A stretch of 27,120 bases of DNA from JBGTLW01 sp041743835 (GTDB lineage Bacteria; Planctomycetota; Phycisphaerae; Phycisphaerales; Phycisphaeraceae). The stretch covers positions 1-27,120 of the forward strand of contig JBGTLW010000090.1 in assembly GCA_041743835.1 (NCBI GenBank), given 5' to 3'. The position numbers and the translations under genes are program-made. A model generated the notes under the pieces. It saw only the letters and a program-made list of their open reading frames with translations, did not search any database and had not been told where the DNA came from. Of this stretch, positions 15,547 through 23,721 are shown piece after piece. Position 1 is the stretch's first letter; every line of letters begins with the position of its first letter.

Positions 15547-17109
15547 TCACCACCGGCGGATGAGTTCCGCCAGCAGGCGCACGCCGTAGCCGGTCGGGCC
15601 TTTGTCGTGCAGCGCGTTGGATTCATCGCTTGTCGCGGTGCCCGCGATGTCGAGGTGGCACCAGGGGATGGTGGGCATCTGCCGGGGCGCTTGTTCGCCC
15701 ACAAAATGCGATAAAAACGCGGCGCCTTGGATCGGGTGGGCCGCGCGCACCGGTGCGCTGTTGTGGAGGTCCGCGTGGCTGGCTTTCATCATGTCGCGGT
15801 ACGACTGGTCCAGCGGCATACGCCAGGCCCGCTCGCCGGTCATCGCCGCCGCCTTCTCGACCCGGTGCCACAGGGCATCGTCCGTACACCACGCCCCAGC
15901 CATGTGATTCCCAAGCGCCACGACGACGCCCCCGGTGAGTGTCGCCAGATCGAACACCGCCTTGGGCCGGTACATCCGCGTGCCGTACGCCAGCGCATCC
16001 GCCAGCACAAGCCTGCCCTCCGCATCGGTGTTGGTGACCTCCACGGTGACCCCGTTGCAGAGCGTGATGATGTCATCCACGCGGAAGGCGTTGGTGTCGA
16101 TCATGTTCTCCGCGCAGGCGATCAGCGCGACGACGCGCTGCGAGACGCCGAGCTGCGCGATCGCTTCCATGATGCCGATGACCGCCGTGCCGCCGCACTT
16201 GTCGTACTTCATGCCCTTCATGGTCCCGCCGACCTTGAGCGAGTAGCCGCCGGTGTCGAAGGTGATGGCCTTGCCGACCAGCAGGATCGGGTCCGCTTGC
16301 CCTTGCGTCCGCGACGAAGCGCCCGTGGCACGCCGGGGCTTGCCCTTGGCGCCCTCCCATTCCAGCACAATCATGCACGGTGGCTTGGACCCGCCCTGGC
16401 CGACCGCCAATAGCCCGCCCATCCCCAACCTTGCGGCACGCTTCGCGTCGATCACCTTGCAGGACAAGCCCACCTTCCGGGCGACCTGCCGGCAGTGCGT
16501 CACAAGGAAGGGCGGCGTGGCGACGTTGGGCGGTGTGGCGGCTAGCTCACGCGCGTGATTCGCGGCTGTGCCCGCGATGAGCCCCGCAGCCGCAGCATCG
16601 TGAGCCGTGGACGGGACGCGTACGGTCAACGTCGGCAGAGCCTTGCGGTTCTCGCGCCCGGCCGCGCCTTGAAAGCGATCAAACGTGAACACGGCGCTCG
16701 TCATCCCGTGCGCCAGGCACGCCCCCAGATGCGCAGGGGTCATCGCTGCGGTCAGCGCCTCGCCAAACTCGACGCGCACGTTGGTCAGCTTCGCAGCCGC
16801 GAGGTGACGCGCCAGCGCCGCAGCCGCGAGGCAAACCCCCCGTGTGCTGATCGCCTCGCGCGGGCCGATGCCGACAAGCACCAGCCGTTCCGCCGGCGCC
16901 TCGCCGTTGGCCGGGTAAATCGTGGTGCATTGGCCTGTCCCGGCGTCGAACTCGGGGCGTTGCATGACCCGTGACAACTGGCCGGCGAACGCGCGATCCA
17001 GCGACCGCGTCCCCGGCGGGGGCACAGCCGCGTCCTTGGTCACGAACAACGCAAGGGCTTGTGGACGCGCCCGGCCGGACGCTGCGGTGGCTTTAATCTG
17101 CTTGTACAT
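15547..17109 (-). CDS. pepA: Leucyl aminopeptidase (M17 family)
   Basis: Cytosolic dizinc/dimanganese aminopeptidase, 520 residues. The N-terminal macro-like domain (1-180) is variable. The catalytic domain shows VGKAITFDTGGYSLK (K280, D285), MKYDKCGGTAV (D303), ENMIDTNAFRVDDI, and the family signature NTDAEGRLVLADAL (N360, D362, E364, R366). All metal ligands are present. A polar insertion (about residues 255-272, KGKPRRATGASSRTQGQ) precedes the first metal ligand. It is convergent with kdsA (29 bp gap) and is not obviously in an operon. The start is the ATG at 17109; no strong ribosome site is visible. The exact specificity is not predicted. Confidence 0.95.
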   Translation of the reverse strand: MYKQIKATAASGRARPQALALFVTKDAAVPPPGTRSLDRAFAGQLSRVMQRPEFDAGTGQCTTIYPANGEAPAERLVLVGIGPREAISTRGVCLAAAALARHLAAAKLTNVRVEFGEALTAAMTPAHLGACLAHGMTSAVFTFDRFQGAAGRENRKALPTLTVRVPSTAHDAAAAGLIAGTAANHARELAATPPNVATPPFLVTHCRQVARKVGLSCKVIDAKRAARLGMGGLLAVGQGGSKPPCMIVLEWEGAKGKPRRATGASSRTQGQADPILLVGKAITFDTGGYSLKVGGTMKGMKYDKCGGTAVIGIMEAIAQLGVSQRVVALIACAENMIDTNAFRVDDIITLCNGVTVEVTNTDAEGRLVLADALAYGTRMYRPKAVFDLATLTGGVVVALGNHMAGAWCTDDALWHRVEKAAAMTGERAWRMPLDQSYRDMMKASHADLHNSAPVRAAHPIQGAAFLSHFVGEQAPRQMPTIPWCHLDIAGTATSDESNALHDKGPTGYGVRLLAELIRRW

Positions 17110-17507
17110 AGGGAGTCAACATCACGAGTAAACCGAACCTCTGGCGAGCATCAACCTCGGTTGCCCCGCCCCAAACACTACCCCGTTGATCGGCCAGTCC
17201 CCCAACCCCCCACCAACGCCCGGAAGTGCTCCCCCGGAATTGCCCCGCCCCCGGAAATGTCCCAAAACTCCCCGGAACTCCCCCAGGAACTCCCCCGGAA
17301 CTCCCCAGGAACTCCCCGCGGCGTTTCGTCTGAAAGCAAGGCCACCGTGAGCCGTCGGGCTGATTGCCCCCCGGCGGCGGGCTAAGTATAGTTGGCTCGC
17401 GGCATTGCGTACCCTTGGAGCCGAACCCCTGGGATGGCTCGACGCTGCAAGGCTCACCATGCCGCGTTGTGGTGGTGCTGCTGACGATGTTGAAACAACC
17501 CACGCCC
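17110..17507. other. Intergenic region upstream of pepA and tRNA-Arg, with CCCCCGGAAC repeats
   Basis: About 400 bp without a supported gene. It contains a run of 11-12 bp tandem units (CCCCGGAACT, CCCCCAGGAACT and similar, about 17233-17318). Further on, the TATAGT at about 17387 could be a -10 element for the tRNA, but no convincing -35 is seen. Confidence 0.5.
17233..17318 (+). repeat. Tandem 11-12 bp GGAACT/CCCCC repeat
   Basis: About six degenerate units follow the pattern CCCCCGGAAYT, some with an A or CA between the C-run and GGAACT: CCCCCGGAATTG, CCCCCGGAAATG, CCCCGGAACT, CCCCCAGGAACT, CCCCCGGAACT, CCCCAGGAACT. The phase is 11-12 bp. It lies wholly between genes. The same unit occurs inside three genes of this window (see findings). 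Confidence 0.75.
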
Positions 17508-17581
17508 GCCCTCGTAGCTCAGCTGGATAGAGCGGGGCTTTCCTAAAGCCCAGGTCGCAGGTTCGAACCCTGCCGGGGGCA
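17508..17581 (+). tRNA. tRNA-Arg (anticodon CCT)
   Basis: A complete cloverleaf: acceptor GCCCTCG paired with CGGGGGC (one T-G pair), D-arm GCTC/GAGC, anticodon stem GGGCT/AGCCC around loop TTCCTAA with anticodon CCT (17542-17544), T-arm GCAGG-TTCGAAC-CCTGC, discriminator A. No CCA is encoded; the next bases are ATTC. It reads AGG codons. Drawn by eye. Confidence 0.95.
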
Positions 17582-17782
17582 ATTCTCGGCGGTGCGAAGC
17601 TGTGGGGCGGATTCAATTCCGAAGCGCAACACCGGGACGAAGAAGAGGCATGGCGCGCCCGGCTTGACCCCTTGGAACGACCGTGCCACCATGCCACCTA
17701 CGCAGCGTGTGCGTGTTTGGCTGCGGCGTTGGTGGGTTTGTGGTGGCGTTGGGTTGTGATTTTTGAGCACGAGGAGTCAATC

Positions 17783-20293
17783 ATGGGCAAGATCGAGCCT
17801 TGGGTCGTGAAGCAGTTTGTGGCAGCGGCTCAAGCGTTGGACGATTCGATGCTTTACGAGCGGTTTTCAGACCAAGACTGCTTCCTGCTGCGTCTGCCCG
17901 GGCTTGATGAGCCTGCGTTGGCGATGCTGATGGGGCATGGTGGGGAGACGTATGGGCTGACCATGCTTCTGGGGCCGCAGGCGGTCGCATCGTTTGAGGC
18001 GCTGGTCGCTTCGGGCGGCGGCGCTCGGGCTCGCCATGCACTGGCGCGGTCGCACATGCTCGGTTATCAGGTGTGCGATGCACGTGACCTGAGCCACGAT
18101 GCGCGGCGGTGGCTGAAGAAGGCGAAGGTCAGGCCGAGCGGGGATGGGCTATACCCCGACCCGATCAGCATGGAGCCGGGCAAGGTGCCCCGGGCGCTGC
18201 TGCACGACAGCGAGACACGGCTGCTGCTCTGGGCCGTGCGCGGCATCATGGCTGCGGCGCTTGATAAGCGGTTCGACCCATGCGGCATCAGCGAGACCGG
18301 GCGCGTGCTGTGTGTGACGGTGAGCGGTGATGCCGCGTCGCCGACGGTATCGTTCGGCTGGGAGACAGTCGCTGTGGCGGGCGGATCGACCTCGCCACGG
18401 GCAACTCCGGCGAAGACTGCACGTGGCGGCGCATCGAGCGTGGCGGGTGAGATTCCGGGAACTGCTCCGGGGGCTGCTCCGGGGGCGGTTCCGGGGGCTA
18501 TTCCGGGGGCGGTGCGGCTCGCGCCACGGTTTGATTTGAGCGGGTTGGCGTCGAGCGGGGACCGCTGGTTGGTGGCCACGGTGCCAGCCCCGGCTCGGGT
18601 TGATGGTGACGACCGGCAGCCGTACTTCATCATCGTGTGCAGCGAGCAAGCGGGCGGGGTGTGGCCGATGATCCACATGGGTGGCGAGCCGGAGGAAGTG
18701 GTGGAGGAATTGGCGAAGTTGATGAAGGGACAGGTTGAGCCTCGGGAGGGTGATGTTGACGTGCGGAGTCTGGGTGCCGTATCCCCGCTGTCGGGCTTGC
18801 CTGCGGCACTGACCGTGGACAGCAGGGAACTGTATGAGGCGGCTCGGGCCGCGTTCGGACCGCTGGGCGTGGTGTGTCACGACGGCAGGGACGACCCTGC
18901 TTTGCAGGCGATGCTCGATGACTTTGGCGGATCCATCGCCGCGGCGGTGGGGCAGGGGGATGCGGATGACTCGTTGGAGGAGATGCCCGCGGAGCTCGAC
19001 GAGTTGGACCATCCCCCGGCCGCGGACGACCTCGATGGCTGGAAGCAAGTGGACGGCTGGCTCAAGGACGCGGTCCACGAAGCGTACGACACGGACGATC
19101 GGTTCCTCGGCACCCGCGCGCTCAACCGTTACTTCGGACCCGACGCCGATGGCGAAGACCTGCTCGACAAATACCAGCGGAACATGGTCGTCGATAGTTA
19201 CGCCATGTGGTTTGTGGTGGACTATCGCTCGGCCCGCAACCGCCCCACGCTCGCTGAGCAGTGGCTCGAAGGCGAGCCCGCGATGCCCGGGGCGGTGCGC
19301 GAATTGCTCAAGGCGGTGGCCGCGCAGGGCCCGAGCCTCTACCGCGTGGTAGAGGCGGATGAAGACACGGGCAAGCTCACGATGCAGGACCTGTTCACCG
19401 GCGAGCTGACCATCGCGACGGATTTCTCGCTGTCCACCTGCGTCGAGCCCGGCGAGGTGCTGCCCGCGAGGCTCGTGCCGGTCGGCTCGTTCCACTTCTT
19501 CTTTGCCGCGGGCCCGCTGCTCAACGGCGCTGAGGTTGCGCGGGTCATGGAGCTCTTCGATTGGCAGCGGATCACCCCATCGACGGAGACATTCGCCAAG
19601 CAGCCGCATGTGCTCGGCCTGCTCTGGCGCTTTGTGGATGAGCTGCGGCGGGGCGGCGTGAACATGCGGAACACCGACGGCCACGAGATGCTGTTCCACA
19701 CCGCCCGGTTCGCTTGCTCGGACCCCTCGGCTCTGCGGCGCTGGTTGGAGAGCCGGCCCGACTGGGAGTCGGATGATGATGGCTCCAACGTGTGGGTGTG
19801 GTACAGGGAACAGACCGCCGGCCCGGGCAAGCCCGGCCAGCGCCCGCGCACGCTGTTGGGGCGGGTTGAACTGGCGAAGCGCGTCGTCACGGCGACGGCC
19901 AATTCCCGTGAACGATACGCGGTGATGCGTGGGATGCTGGAACAGGTGCCGGGTGTGTTGTTCGAGTCGGGCTCGGTGCAGACGCTTTCGGAGTTGGCCG
20001 CCGCGGGGGGCGGGCCGGGCATCGCGGGCGACGAGGTGGAAGTGCCCGACGCGATGGACAGCGACGACGCAGCCGCGACGAACCGCTACATCGAGGACCA
20101 CTACCGCCGCTGGCTGGACATGCCGCTCCCGTTATTGCGCAACAAGACGCCACGGCAGGCCGCCCAGGACGCCAAGCTCCGCCCTCAACTCGCTGCCATG
20201 GTCCGCGCGATCCCCGACCCCATCGACCACAGCACCAACACCCCGATCCACGCCCCCCGCGCCATGCTGCTAAACGAGTTGGGGCTGGACTAA
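17783..20293 (+). CDS. Large protein of unknown function with PGA repeat
   Basis: I do not recognise this 836-residue protein. The start is the ATG at 17783, with GAGGAG 6 bp upstream; an open frame back to 17672 is not conserved. It has no signal peptide or membrane helix. It has about three parts. Residues 1-220 are a globular, Trp/Asp-rich N-terminal region. About residues 226-243 are the linker GTAPGAAPGAVPGAIPGAV, a 12-bp-period DNA repeat. Residues about 300-790 are a long acidic region that includes LYRVVEADEDTGKLTMQDLFTGE, which reads like a beta-sheet segment seen in SEC-C-associated planctomycete proteins; this link is weak. The C-terminus, about 780-836 (HYRRWLDMPLPLLRNKTPRQAAQD), resembles the W-L-P-P-L...TP..A motif found at the ends of some uncharacterised and antitoxin-like proteins. 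It follows the tRNA by about 200 bp and is monocistronic here. Confidence 0.7.
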   Translation: MGKIEPWVVKQFVAAAQALDDSMLYERFSDQDCFLLRLPGLDEPALAMLMGHGGETYGLTMLLGPQAVASFEALVASGGGARARHALARSHMLGYQVCDARDLSHDARRWLKKAKVRPSGDGLYPDPISMEPGKVPRALLHDSETRLLLWAVRGIMAAALDKRFDPCGISETGRVLCVTVSGDAASPTVSFGWETVAVAGGSTSPRATPAKTARGGASSVAGEIPGTAPGAAPGAVPGAIPGAVRLAPRFDLSGLASSGDRWLVATVPAPARVDGDDRQPYFIIVCSEQAGGVWPMIHMGGEPEEVVEELAKLMKGQVEPREGDVDVRSLGAVSPLSGLPAALTVDSRELYEAARAAFGPLGVVCHDGRDDPALQAMLDDFGGSIAAAVGQGDADDSLEEMPAELDELDHPPAADDLDGWKQVDGWLKDAVHEAYDTDDRFLGTRALNRYFGPDADGEDLLDKYQRNMVVDSYAMWFVVDYRSARNRPTLAEQWLEGEPAMPGAVRELLKAVAAQGPSLYRVVEADEDTGKLTMQDLFTGELTIATDFSLSTCVEPGEVLPARLVPVGSFHFFFAAGPLLNGAEVARVMELFDWQRITPSTETFAKQPHVLGLLWRFVDELRRGGVNMRNTDGHEMLFHTARFACSDPSALRRWLESRPDWESDDDGSNVWVWYREQTAGPGKPGQRPRTLLGRVELAKRVVTATANSRERYAVMRGMLEQVPGVLFESGSVQTLSELAAAGGGPGIAGDEVEVPDAMDSDDAAATNRYIEDHYRRWLDMPLPLLRNKTPRQAAQDAKLRPQLAAMVRAIPDPIDHSTNTPIHAPRAMLLNELGLD
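18453..18514 (+). repeat. 12-bp repeat encoding PGA linker in the unknown 836-residue gene
   Basis: Units of 12 bp (for example CTCCGGGGGCTG) repeat four to five times and encode (PGAx)n. On the other strand the unit is GCCCCCGGAAYM, the same consensus as the repeats at 17233-17318, 8179-8216 and 25794-25819. Confidence 0.75.
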
Positions 20294-20819
20294 CGGCGAG
20301 TCTGCTGATGGACAAGTGCTGGCTGAACGCGACAGGAACGTTGTGTGGTGCCTGTGACCTTGGTGCAACGGCGGAGGATCGCGACGTCATGAACGACCAC
20401 CGTCAGCGGCATCAAGTATCGGTAGTGGCCGGCTTACGCTCGGGTTCGTTCCGACATAATGCATCAGCACCAACCGGCCAAGCAATGATATAGCATGCTT
20501 CATGGCGTCCACGAGGGCAAGAACAGGTATAAGTATTGCCCCGCGCTCGGGTTCGTTCCGCGCACGCTACCCCACACATAGCAACCGCGGCTACCGCTCC
20601 GCGTCGCGGATGGGGCCGACCCCGGACCAGCCGGACCGCATCTACCACCACCCGCGCCGCGAAGCGCAGCCGCCAAGCTATCCACTTGTCAAAGAGCACC
20701 CTGCGTCACGTATCGTCATCGACATCACCGACCCGGCCCAGTTCAAGCACGTCGGACGATGCGGATTCTGCTGGGTTCGTTCCGAAATTTTGGTCCACTC
20801 GCATCAGGTCTATTCATGC
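20294..20819. other. Gene-poor stretch with three-copy GGGTTCGTTCCG repeat
   Basis: No supported gene. The 17-base CGCTCGGGTTCGTTCCG occurs exactly at 20437-20453 and 20544-20560, and a partial copy TGGGTTCGTTCCGA occurs at 20772-20784. Base composition is uneven, with AT-richer patches around 20455-20540. Short open frames here show no homology that I can recognise. Confidence 0.55.
20437..20784 (+). repeat. Dispersed 17-bp repeat, three copies
   Basis: Two exact copies of CGCTCGGGTTCGTTCCG (20437-20453, 20544-20560) and one partial copy (20772-20784) are spaced about 107 and 228 bp apart. They are not in tandem and not CRISPR-like. Reverse-complement form is CGGAACGAACCCGAGCG. Confidence 0.75.
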
Positions 20820-21854
20820 TCATGTGCCCTCTGTGGAGTCACACACCAGCCGCGGCCGGACAATGGGAACCGGCGGCTCCAGCGCAAGTCTGGCGTCGAG
20901 TCGTACCTGCACACGCTCGACCCGGCGCGACACCCGCGTGATCTGGCGCTCGACTGCATCGATAGTCGGTAGCCGCGACACCGTCGCCAGGTCCAGCATC
21001 TCACGTTGCGTCAACGCTTCGATCAAGCGGGCCTCAGCTTCATCGTGCTCGATGTCGAGCAACCGCCGAGCAACGCCGAGCAGGGCCGATCGATCTGGAT
21101 GGGCGAAATCCATCAGCAGTCTCTCGACCGCATCGATATCGGTGAGGCCCGGCCACCCTTGGCCCGCGAAGCTCAACCGGCCGCGCAAATGAGTCATTGC
21201 CTTCGGGTCGCTGTCGTTGCCCTCACCTCCTGCGGTACGAGCGATCCAGTGCGCCAGTTCGCGCCCGCTCTCTGCGGTCCGACTGTCCAGTTCGGCCCCC
21301 ACTGGAAACAAGAAGAGTCGGTCCGCCACCCTGCGCAGACGGTTGAGCAGGGAGGTGTATTTTTCAGACGTGGCGAGGGTCTTGGCCACGTCAGATTCCG
21401 CGCGACCCTCGATGTCAGGCTCGGCAAGGACCGCGGCTCGGATGCGGTAGTAGCGGTCAAGCGTCATTCGGTCGTCGGCGTGCCGCCACAACTCCGCAGA
21501 CATCAGCACGTCGTCATTGCCGTACCGTTCACGCAGGAGCCGCAGGCAGCGCGCCAGAGCGAGTTTGTCCGCTCGGTGCCGCGCCCAGACCCGCGGGTTC
21601 TCTGAGAAGACCCCGGCCTTGAGGGCATTCGCGCGGGACCGACGCTTGCCCGCATCGGTTGCTGGACCGCGGCTGAGGGACCCGTTGCGGCGCGACGCCG
21701 CCTTCTGAGCTTCGCTGCGCGGTGGGGGGTGGTCACCATTGGCGCTGCAGCCAACGCTGTGTGCAGTGTCAGGGGGCAGTCTCGAATCAGTTTGGCCGTT
21801 GATGGTCTTATCGGGTTGAGCGTGAGCATCACCGTTGATTGCGGAACGTGCCAT
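20820..21854 (-). CDS. Unknown protein with N-terminal SRGP...NALK.G motif
   Basis: This 344-residue protein starts at an ATG with AAAGGAG 8 bp upstream. Residues about 58-83 read NGSLSRGPATDAGKRRSRANALKAGVFS, a short motif (SRGP.T..GK..S..NALKHG-like) that recurs in many uncharacterised planctomycete and proteobacterial proteins, whose function is unknown to me. The rest is helical with many Arg/Leu/Ala, including RHADDRMTLDRYYRIRAAVLAEP, and a Leu/Arg-rich helical C-terminal half (DAVERQITRVSRRVERVQVRL) that could form a coiled coil. No catalytic motif is seen. It starts 12 bp after the stop of the Zn-ribbon gene, so the two are probably one operon. Function unknown. Confidence 0.75.
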   Translation of the reverse strand: MARSAINGDAHAQPDKTINGQTDSRLPPDTAHSVGCSANGDHPPPRSEAQKAASRRNGSLSRGPATDAGKRRSRANALKAGVFSENPRVWARHRADKLALARCLRLLRERYGNDDVLMSAELWRHADDRMTLDRYYRIRAAVLAEPDIEGRAESDVAKTLATSEKYTSLLNRLRRVADRLFLFPVGAELDSRTAESGRELAHWIARTAGGEGNDSDPKAMTHLRGRLSFAGQGWPGLTDIDAVERLLMDFAHPDRSALLGVARRLLDIEHDEAEARLIEALTQREMLDLATVSRLPTIDAVERQITRVSRRVERVQVRLDARLALEPPVPIVRPRLVCDSTEGT

Positions 21855-21866
21855 CGCAGTACTCCT

Positions 21867-23198
21867 TTAATGTATACCGCCAGCCGTCACGGCTGCGGGG
21901 GAGGTTGGAATTGCGTTCGGGCGTGCTGTCTTGCGTTGAGTGCGTGGCTCTTGGCGATCTCGGCAACGCCGCCGTGTCAGTTGTCGCGGGTCAGCAGCGA
22001 AGGCCTCTGCTCGGCAGCCAGCGCATGCAAAATCGTCTGCGGAGGGCGGGCAATACAGCACCGGCACCCGTATGCCGCACACGGGGCAAGCTATTTGTAT
22101 TCCGCTGGCCGCGTCCAGCTTCAGTTGAAGGGAGCGCAGCGGAACCGCCGTGCTATACCCGCCGGCTGTAGGGATCCAGATCAGCACGTGCCGCACCCCG
22201 CCACGCCAGGCGTTTGCCTTAACTCCGACCGCGGCAAGAATGCGGTCCGCCCCTTGGTCACGCCAACGTAGGGGCCGGAACTGGCGCTCTGGTAGGGCCG
22301 CGAGGGTTGCGGCCGGTAGGTCAAGGCAGCCCTCCGCCGCCCAGCTTGTCGGCGGCTGGCGAAGTCGCCAACTGTCGAAAGGCGCTTTGTGTGGTGAGAC
22401 GGCGAGCACCTCGCGGATGCCGGGCGTGTCGGCGCGCAAGGACGCCAGCAGGTCGCTGGCCCGACCTAACTCCGCCATAGCGCGGGCCGAGGCCTGAGCC
22501 TCAGGCATTACGGAGCAGGTCTTCAAGTGCCACGACCCATCGTCATTGTGTGTCCAAAGTGCATCTGCTGCCGACGCGTGCCCAAAAGCCCTCGTGAGCG
22601 CTGTGATGGCTGCATCCAAACGCAGGCTCCGGTCCGGCGTGGACACACGGTATTCGTTGGCCCATAGGAACCGGAGCAGCGGCAGTCGTCTTGCGGCGAA
22701 GACGCCGACGGTCACGTGACGCAACGCTTTCTGTTGGAGAAAACCCGGCCCCGAATGCAGCCGGTGGAGCAGGGCTCGACGGATCTCTGGCTCAGCCTCG
22801 GGCCACCAATCGTCATCGAACTTATACTGCCAATCAGCAAGCTGAAGTACGTCGCAGCCTTTGATCGCTATGTCGACTGCTTTTTCTATGACGCGATCAC
22901 GCCACGCCTGTGGGCCGGGCCTCATGAGCCTACGCGACAAGAGAAACAGCCTCAGGATACAACGGTGTCGCGGGCCCTTACGGCAATAAACCATGTTCCT
23001 CCGGAACTGACTATGGCTGTGTTCTTTTGGTTTGACGGCCGTTCGCTTGGGGCGCCGAGAGGTCTTTTTGATGCTACCCGGCGTTTTAATGGCATTGGCA
23101 ACTTGGGAGGGTGCACGCTTGGCCTTGGTGCCGGGTGCCGATGGTGGGGAGGTGGGGGCGGTTCTCCTGTTGCGGGGCTTGGGGTTGCGGGCAGGCAT
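21867..23198 (-). CDS. Unknown protein with basic N-terminus and C-terminal zinc ribbon
   Basis: This 443-residue protein starts at the ATG at 23198, with AAGGAA six bases upstream. Residues 1-70 are Lys/Arg/Pro-rich and could bind nucleic acid (inferred). Residues about 90-340 are a folded helical region with DWQYKFDDDWWPEAEPEIRRALL and no recognisable enzyme motif. The C-terminal part carries C371-x2-C374 and C392-x2-C395 (CPVCGIRVPVLYCPPSADDFACAGC), a zinc ribbon similar to the one in 'CGRRV..LYLPPG...F.CR.C..LTY' proteins of bacterial mobile-element-like contexts. The likely zinc-bound ribbon contacts nucleic acid or protein. First gene of a two-gene operon with the motif protein downstream. 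No transposase or integrase is visible nearby. Confidence 0.75.
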   Translation of the reverse strand: MPARNPKPRNRRTAPTSPPSAPGTKAKRAPSQVANAIKTPGSIKKTSRRPKRTAVKPKEHSHSQFRRNMVYCRKGPRHRCILRLFLLSRRLMRPGPQAWRDRVIEKAVDIAIKGCDVLQLADWQYKFDDDWWPEAEPEIRRALLHRLHSGPGFLQQKALRHVTVGVFAARRLPLLRFLWANEYRVSTPDRSLRLDAAITALTRAFGHASAADALWTHNDDGSWHLKTCSVMPEAQASARAMAELGRASDLLASLRADTPGIREVLAVSPHKAPFDSWRLRQPPTSWAAEGCLDLPAATLAALPERQFRPLRWRDQGADRILAAVGVKANAWRGGVRHVLIWIPTAGGYSTAVPLRSLQLKLDAASGIQIACPVCGIRVPVLYCPPSADDFACAGCRAEAFAADPRQLTRRRCRDRQEPRTQRKTARPNAIPTSPAAVTAGGIH

Positions 23199-23618
23199 GG
23201 CATGTTCCTTTTGTCGTTTGCGGCTATCGACGGATCAATAAACCCGCACCGGCAAAGCCGATGCGATGCGTCGCCGACGTTGGCGACGCCGACTCCGGCT
23301 GCCCGTCCCTGAGCGGCCGACGTCCTACCTTGTTGTTCGCGTCCGTGCGTTCCCGGCACATGCCCCACAGAACAGGGGGCGCATGGGCCAGCGGTGTCCG
23401 TGCCAGCCATTTGCGGTTATCGGTCATATGACAGCACAAGCAACACAATGCGGTTGGTAACAACTTAAAGCGATTTATCAGAATCGAGCCTCAGCGGCGG
23501 CCCCAAACCCCGATGGCAACAGAAAATAGGCGTTTGTTCAACCGCCTTCACAGGTAGGTCGCGCCGGCATTGGCTGGCCAATTCGACTGGAATTGTCTAT
23601 TGGGTTTGAATTTTTCAC
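23199..23618. other. AT-richer intergenic region
   Basis: Over 400 bp with no supported gene. A small hairpin CGTCGCC-gacgtt-GGCGACG lies at 23269-23288. The stretch 23410-23610 is markedly lower in GC than its surroundings, which is compatible with an acquired or boundary segment (inferred). Confidence 0.5.
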
Positions 23619-23646
23619 TTGCGATCGGTGGGTTATCGGGCATAAT
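23619..23646 (+). promoter_or_regulatory. Candidate promoter of third PEP-CTERM gene
   Basis: TTGCGA (23619-23624) and CATAAT (23641-23646), 16-bp spacer, with an AT-rich region (GAATTTTTCAC) just upstream. The start codon is 76 bp further on. Matches a housekeeping-sigma-type promoter loosely. Confidence 0.5.
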
Positions 23647-23721
23647 GGTCGGCCTGTTCGGGCCAGGACGTCTCTTGGCCGCGAGTTTCCCACCACACCC
23701 CTCTTTCGGAGGACCAAAATC

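Noticed and set aside
18149..20101. A 650-residue open frame on the minus strand over the 836-residue gene
   Set aside because: High-GC shadow frame; the plus-strand gene has a good ribosome site and globular composition.
20437..20560. GGGTTCGTTCCG as a tRNA T-arm remnant
   Set aside because: It resembles GGTTCRA but lacks matching stems or acceptor ends around either copy.
20412..20699. A 95-residue minus-strand frame (and a plus-strand frame at 20308-20493)
   Set aside because: They include the dispersed repeat, have no ribosome site and no recognisable motif, and the upstream genes show no coupling to them.
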